37,364 nt of DNA from positions 1 to 37,364 of the forward strand of contig JAHQXC010000004.1 in the NCBI GenBank assembly GCA_029856525.1, read 5' to 3'. Made by a program: the position numbers and the translations under genes. The notes under the pieces are model-generated. The model saw only the letters and a list, made by a program, of their open reading frames with translations. It had not been told where the DNA came from and made no database searches. Of this stretch, positions 33,712 to 37,364 are shown in pieces; positions within the stretch are counted from its first letter, which is position 1, and each line of letters starts with the position of its first letter. The stretch comes from Candidatus Odinarchaeia archaeon. GTDB lineage: Archaea > Asgardarchaeota > Odinarchaeia > Odinarchaeales > Odinarchaeaceae.

Positions 33712-35205
33712 GCTGATTATCTTATTAACCTCCTCTGAGAGTTTACCATATTTTTCTTTAAGAAAATTTTTAATTCCATTAGTTAGTTCTTCGAATTCTC
33801 TTATTTTATTCAATCTATCCTCTCTCATCCTAAAATTCTCAGAAGGAGCCGGTCCTCCTATATGATTTTTTCTTTTAACATTCTCTAACGGGTTTAAAAC
33901 AATGTTTAACTCTTCTTCACTTAAATCTAGTTTCACACCTGTCTCTGAGTAAACAAGTTCACTCAACTCATCCAACTTTAAATCTTTAAGCCGTCTACCT
34001 TGCTTTAAAAGCATGTTAACAAGCCGCCCGGTAACCTGGTAGGCTGTTCTGAAAGGGAGGCCTTTTCTAACAAGTAGATCTGAAATATCAACAGCGCCTG
34101 TGAAGCCTTCTTCAACGCTTCTCAGCATTCTCTCCTTGTTAATTTTAATTGAATTCAACATTTTAGATAGAATGTTAACAGAGGAGACCGCTATCCTAAC
34201 ACTTTCAAAGAGTATTCTTTTAGTTTCTTGAAGATCGCGATTATATCCTGTCGGTAACCCTTTGAGAATACTCATAGTACTACACAATCCACCTATAATC
34301 ACCGCAGCCCGACTTCTTACCAGTTCAGCTACGTCGGGATTTTTTTTCTGGGGCATAATGCTGCTGCCTGTTGCGAATTTATCGCTTAACTGAATGAAAT
34401 CGAATTCGCTAGTTGACCATAAAATAATGTCTTCCGCTATTCTCGAAATCTGAACCATTAATATGCATATAATTGATATAAGCTCTGCTTCGAATTCTCC
34501 TCTAGAAGAAACTACATCTAAAGTATTCTCTTGAACTCCTTCGAAACCTAGTAGTTCAGCTGTTAGATTACGGTTTACACTCCATGTGAAACCTGCTAAA
34601 GCCCCAGCTCCTAAAGGATTCTTATTCAGTCTCTTATATAATTGGTGTAGCCGCTCTAAATCTCTTATCAAAGCGTCTACATAGCTTAAACACCAGTGTG
34701 ATAGTGTAATCGGTTGAGCTTGCTGCATGTGCGTGTAGCCTGGCATTAAAGTCTCATAGTTTTCTTCAGCCAGTTTTAAAAGTGTTTTCGAAAAATTGAT
34801 TAACCCCTCTATTAAGGTGATTATAGCATCCCGCATATACATTCTAACGTCGAGTGCCACCTGGTCGTTTCTTGACCTGGCTAGATGAATTTTACCGCCT
34901 ATCTCTCTACCAACTCTCTCAGTTACCAACCGCTCTATATTTAAATGAACGTCTTCGAATTCTTTTCTAAGCTGGATTTTCCCTTCAAGGAACTCTTTTT
35001 TTAAATCTTCTAAAACCTTTAATATGCTTGTTATCTCATTCTTTTTTAGCAATCCTATTTTGAAAAGCATTATATTATGCGCCTGTGTGCCTATAATATC
35101 ATAGAATATGAGTTTTTCATCGATTTTAATATCTTCTCCAGCCGTATACTCTAATACTTCGTCAAGCGTATCTTCGTCGAAACGCGCCCGCCAGAAAAAG
35201 CTCAT
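33703..35205 (-). CDS. argH: Argininosuccinate lyase
   Basis: A 500-residue enzyme of the fumarase/aspartase superfamily that splits argininosuccinate into arginine and fumarate. The N-terminal region has HLARSRNDQVALDVRMYMRD; the middle has GYTHMQQAQPITLSHW with the catalytic His of the family and NPLGAGALAG; and the signature loop is GSSIMPQKKNPD. Length is in the usual range. The start is ATG after GAGGCTGATCT. It lies 39 bases behind argG on the same strand, so argG-argH form an operon that faces carA-carB. Confidence 0.96.
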   Translation of the reverse strand: MSFFWRARFDEDTLDEVLEYTAGEDIKIDEKLIFYDIIGTQAHNIMLFKIGLLKKNEITSILKVLEDLKKEFLEGKIQLRKEFEDVHLNIERLVTERVGREIGGKIHLARSRNDQVALDVRMYMRDAIITLIEGLINFSKTLLKLAEENYETLMPGYTHMQQAQPITLSHWCLSYVDALIRDLERLHQLYKRLNKNPLGAGALAGFTWSVNRNLTAELLGFEGVQENTLDVVSSRGEFEAELISIICILMVQISRIAEDIILWSTSEFDFIQLSDKFATGSSIMPQKKNPDVAELVRSRAAVIIGGLCSTMSILKGLPTGYNRDLQETKRILFESVRIAVSSVNILSKMLNSIKINKERMLRSVEEGFTGAVDISDLLVRKGLPFRTAYQVTGRLVNMLLKQGRRLKDLKLDELSELVYSETGVKLDLSEEELNIVLNPLENVKRKNHIGGPAPSENFRMREDRLNKIREFEELTNGIKNFLKEKYGKLSEEVNKIISSP

Positions 35206-35244
35206 AGATCAGCCTCAGAGATTATATTAAAAATTAAAAATATT

Positions 35245-36456
35245 TTATTTACTTAAATGTTTTTTCAGTATTTTATAGGCTAGCTGCGACTGCTGTAAAA
35301 TAATGTTAATGTAACCTAAAGATGATTTCTGATCGAATATTGAAGTCTCCTCGTAAGTTGCGATGCTTTTATCATATAGCATCCAATCTGATTTACGGCC
35401 AACTACCTGGCAGCTTCCTTTATAAAGCTTCACGCGGACGACGCCGTTAACTTTTAAATTAACTTTATCTATGAAAGCCTCTAAAGCTTCTCTTAACGGA
35501 TCGAACCATAATCCCGCGTATGCTAGATAAGTCCAGCGCTCATCTACTAGCTGTTTAAACTGGAGTTCTTGAAATGTAGAAACAGCTTTCTCCAAGTCTC
35601 GGTGAGCTGTTATAATTGTCACAGCCGCCGGGCATTCATAGGTTTCCCTTGATTTAATACCTGTAACCCTGTCCTCCATGTGATCTATTCGCCCAACCCC
35701 ATGGCTTCCAGCAATTTTATTCAAGTATTTTATTAAATCAACTAAATTCATTTTTTCACCGTTAACCGCTGTTGGAACCCCTCTCTCAAACTCTATTTCA
35801 AGATACTCTGGTTTATTCGGAGCATCCACGGGGTTAACAGTCAGCTTCCAACCGTCTTCTTTAGGCTCAGCGTAAGGGTCTTCTAGGACACCGCATTCTA
35901 TGGATCTACCCCAGAGGTTTTCATCTATACTATACGGTGAGTTCACTGTGACAGGTATAGGTATTCCGTGTTTTTCAGCGTATTTAATAGATTCGCTTCT
36001 ACTCATACCCCATGTGATTACAGGTGTTAAAACCTCTATATTCGGGGCTAATGTTTTTATACCTACTCCAAGCCTAACGTTATCGTTTCCTTTACCTGTA
36101 CAACCGTGCGCTATAATATTGATTCCCTCTCTAATAGCGGTTTCCACAGCTATCTTAGCTATTAAAGGTCTCCCGATAGCTGTGCTAAGAGGGTAGGCTC
36201 CCTGGTATAGGGAGTTCGCTTTAATAGAATAGCTGACATATTTTTCAGCGAACTCCTGTTGAGCGTCAACTGTAAAATGTTTTTTAACCCCTAGTCTGAG
36301 AGCTCTACGTTCTATTTCACTCCAGTCTTTCTCCTCTTGGCCTAGATTAACCGTTAAAGTATAGACGTCGAATCCGTATTCGTCTTGAAGCCATTTCAGC
36401 ATACAAGAGGTGTCAAGTCCACCTGAATATAGGAGTAAACATTTTTTATCTGCCAA
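35245..36456 (-). CDS. argG: Argininosuccinate synthase
   Basis: A 403-residue enzyme that joins citrulline and aspartate with ATP. The N-terminal PP-loop is LLYSGGLDTSCML (about 7-19). Further family segments are 'AHGCTGKGNDNVRLG', 'NLWGRSIECG' and 'GVGRIDHMEDRVTGIKSRETYE'. Start: TTG (TTGGCAGATAAA) with GGTGATGATT upstream; no in-frame ATG is available. It is first gene of the argG-argH operon. With argF, argI or similar not in the window, the citrulline source is unseen. Confidence 0.97.
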   Translation of the reverse strand: MADKKCLLLYSGGLDTSCMLKWLQDEYGFDVYTLTVNLGQEEKDWSEIERRALRLGVKKHFTVDAQQEFAEKYVSYSIKANSLYQGAYPLSTAIGRPLIAKIAVETAIREGINIIAHGCTGKGNDNVRLGVGIKTLAPNIEVLTPVITWGMSRSESIKYAEKHGIPIPVTVNSPYSIDENLWGRSIECGVLEDPYAEPKEDGWKLTVNPVDAPNKPEYLEIEFERGVPTAVNGEKMNLVDLIKYLNKIAGSHGVGRIDHMEDRVTGIKSRETYECPAAVTIITAHRDLEKAVSTFQELQFKQLVDERWTYLAYAGLWFDPLREALEAFIDKVNLKVNGVVRVKLYKGSCQVVGRKSDWMLYDKSIATYEETSIFDQKSSLGYINIILQQSQLAYKILKKHLSK

Positions 36457-36593
36457 AAATCATCACCGCTTAATTAAAACTGTATCTAAATCAGCGAATA
36501 CACTTTTATATGTTCCGTAATTTCTATAACAGAGCTGAACTCACCCGGTTCTAAAAACAACAATTAAAAAATGTTCACAACTAGCTTTTATAG

Positions 36594-37274
36594 TTAATAT
36601 AATAAACTGCGCATTGAAATAATCTTATCCTCTAGTAGACGATAAGCTGTAAGAGCGTCTCTTCTATCTATGAGAAAAACAGTGTCCGTGTGACATGAGA
36701 TAACCTGTGTGATGTTAATATTATTTCTCGCCAGTAATTCTAGTAGGTGGGATACTACGCCGGGTGTTTTAATAATTTCAGGCGGGCTTATAAGTATTAT
36801 AGCCGATTGATCCCTGTATACTTCAACGATTCCTTTAGAGTCTACAACTTTTTTCACAGCGTCGACGCTTCGCTCATCTATTATAAGATTGAACGTGTTT
36901 GTGCCCTGCGTCAGCTGGAGGAATCTGAAGTTTGGAATTGACTTAAACAATGCGTCTATCTTACCTGATAGCTCAGATTGTTTAACTGTTAAAAGAATTA
37001 AATCGTTTTTAAGTTCTAGAATACTTTCAGCTATAACTTTTTTCACACGATCCTGGATCATTGTAAAGTTTCTCTTAACATCCTCAGAATACCTCATAAG
37101 AGCCATTTTAATTGCTTCAACACCAGCTTTTCTCCCTATCATTTTTTCCACGCTGCCGGCTATTAGTTCAGCTAAAGATGAGTAATTGACGATATCTAGT
37201 TTAATCGCGTCGATTATTGAAGGCATATTTGAAATAATCCGCCTGCTCGCTTCAGCTATAGATATCTCCTGCAT
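36594..37274 (-). CDS. ACT-like domain protein, probable ligand sensor
   Basis: About 227 residues. The N-terminal half is helical (ISIAEASRRIISNMPSIIDAIKLDIVNYSSLAELIAGSVEKMIGRKAGVEAIKMALMRYSE). The C-terminal half has the ACT-type betabeta-alpha pattern twice, from ELKNDLILLTVKQSE and from SAIILISPPEIIKTPGVVSHLLELLARNNINITQVISCHTDTVFLI. The latter, 'TPGVVSHLLELLARNNINI', is typical of amino-acid-binding ACT domains. The helical front and doubled ACT unit resemble archaeal regulatory proteins of unnamed function. The track start is GTG at 37283, but AGGTGG covers it, so ATG at 37274 is chosen. Its location beside argG invites an amino-acid-sensing role, which is inference. Confidence 0.75.
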   Translation of the reverse strand: MQEISIAEASRRIISNMPSIIDAIKLDIVNYSSLAELIAGSVEKMIGRKAGVEAIKMALMRYSEDVKRNFTMIQDRVKKVIAESILELKNDLILLTVKQSELSGKIDALFKSIPNFRFLQLTQGTNTFNLIIDERSVDAVKKVVDSKGIVEVYRDQSAIILISPPEIIKTPGVVSHLLELLARNNINITQVISCHTDTVFLIDRRDALTAYRLLEDKIISMRSLLY

Positions 37275-37364
37275 TAAATCCACCTTTCTCTAAAAACCGT
37301 TAAATAATAGGTTTAAAATAGCTATACGCTTAAAATTATTTAAAGACTTTTAACCAGCATTGAG

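Noticed and set aside
1-37364. CRISPR array
   Set aside because: No series of regularly spaced repeats was seen; the only clear long repeat is the pair at 6815 and 9758, about 2.9 kb apart.

Overview
This window reads as a chromosomal segment of an AT-rich archaeon, most likely an Asgard archaeon. The archaeal assignment rests on a family-B DNA polymerase with an intein, geranylgeranylglyceryl phosphate synthase (ether lipids), RNA polymerase subunit P, SUI1/aIF1, type-2 methionine aminopeptidase, ABCE1, a TrmB regulator, a PAC2 protein, BHB-type tRNA introns and GGTG-type ribosome binding sites. The Asgard assignment is an inference from the combination of a Rab/Ras-like small GTPase, a free-standing roadblock/LC7 protein and a partial longin/roadblock-like protein at the left edge. 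None of these alone is decisive.

Layout. 1-287: partial longin/roadblock-like gene (minus). 582-4403: DNA polymerase B split by a 399-residue intein. 4512-5861: TrmB-like regulator directly followed by a small GTPase. 5869-6800: a tiny zinc-ribbon gene (minus, missing from the ORF track) and an unknown zinc-ribbon protein. 6815-9891: an accessory-looking stretch with a radical SAM gene and a TIM-barrel glycosidase-like gene. It is flanked by two near-identical direct repeats that resemble IS200/IS605 right ends or omega-RNA relics, and it holds further hairpins. The rpoP gene (also missing from the track) lies just inside the right repeat. 10026-15254: housekeeping genes (aIF1, zinc ribbon, NDP-sugar epimerase, MetAP2, roadblock protein, thymidylate-kinase-like protein with an altered P-loop, PAC2, GGGP synthase). 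15399-23566: a five-gene plus-strand operon (transglutaminase-like/DUF4129 giant surface protein, DUF4350, MoxR ATPase, DUF58, multi-pass membrane protein), a MoxR/VWA-type envelope system. 23666-25064: amphi-Trp-like acidic protein, tRNA-Arg(CCG) with two introns, and a PH-domain membrane protein whose 3' end overlaps the tRNA. 25306-29089: ABCE1 and acetyl-CoA synthetase. 29279-36456: carA-carB facing argH-argG, giving carbamoyl phosphate and the last two steps of arginine synthesis. 36594-37274: ACT-like protein.

The observations most worth following up are: the tRNA-Arg with one intron at 37/38 and a second in the T-loop, both folding into a bulge-helix-bulge, plus its antisense overlap with a CDS; the polymerase intein, whose splicing residues look intact but whose homing endonuclease looks dead; the transglutaminase-like protein with Ser in place of the catalytic Cys, heading the MoxR operon; the thymidylate-kinase-like protein lacking the P-loop Lys; and the direct repeats around the radical SAM/glycosidase-like island.
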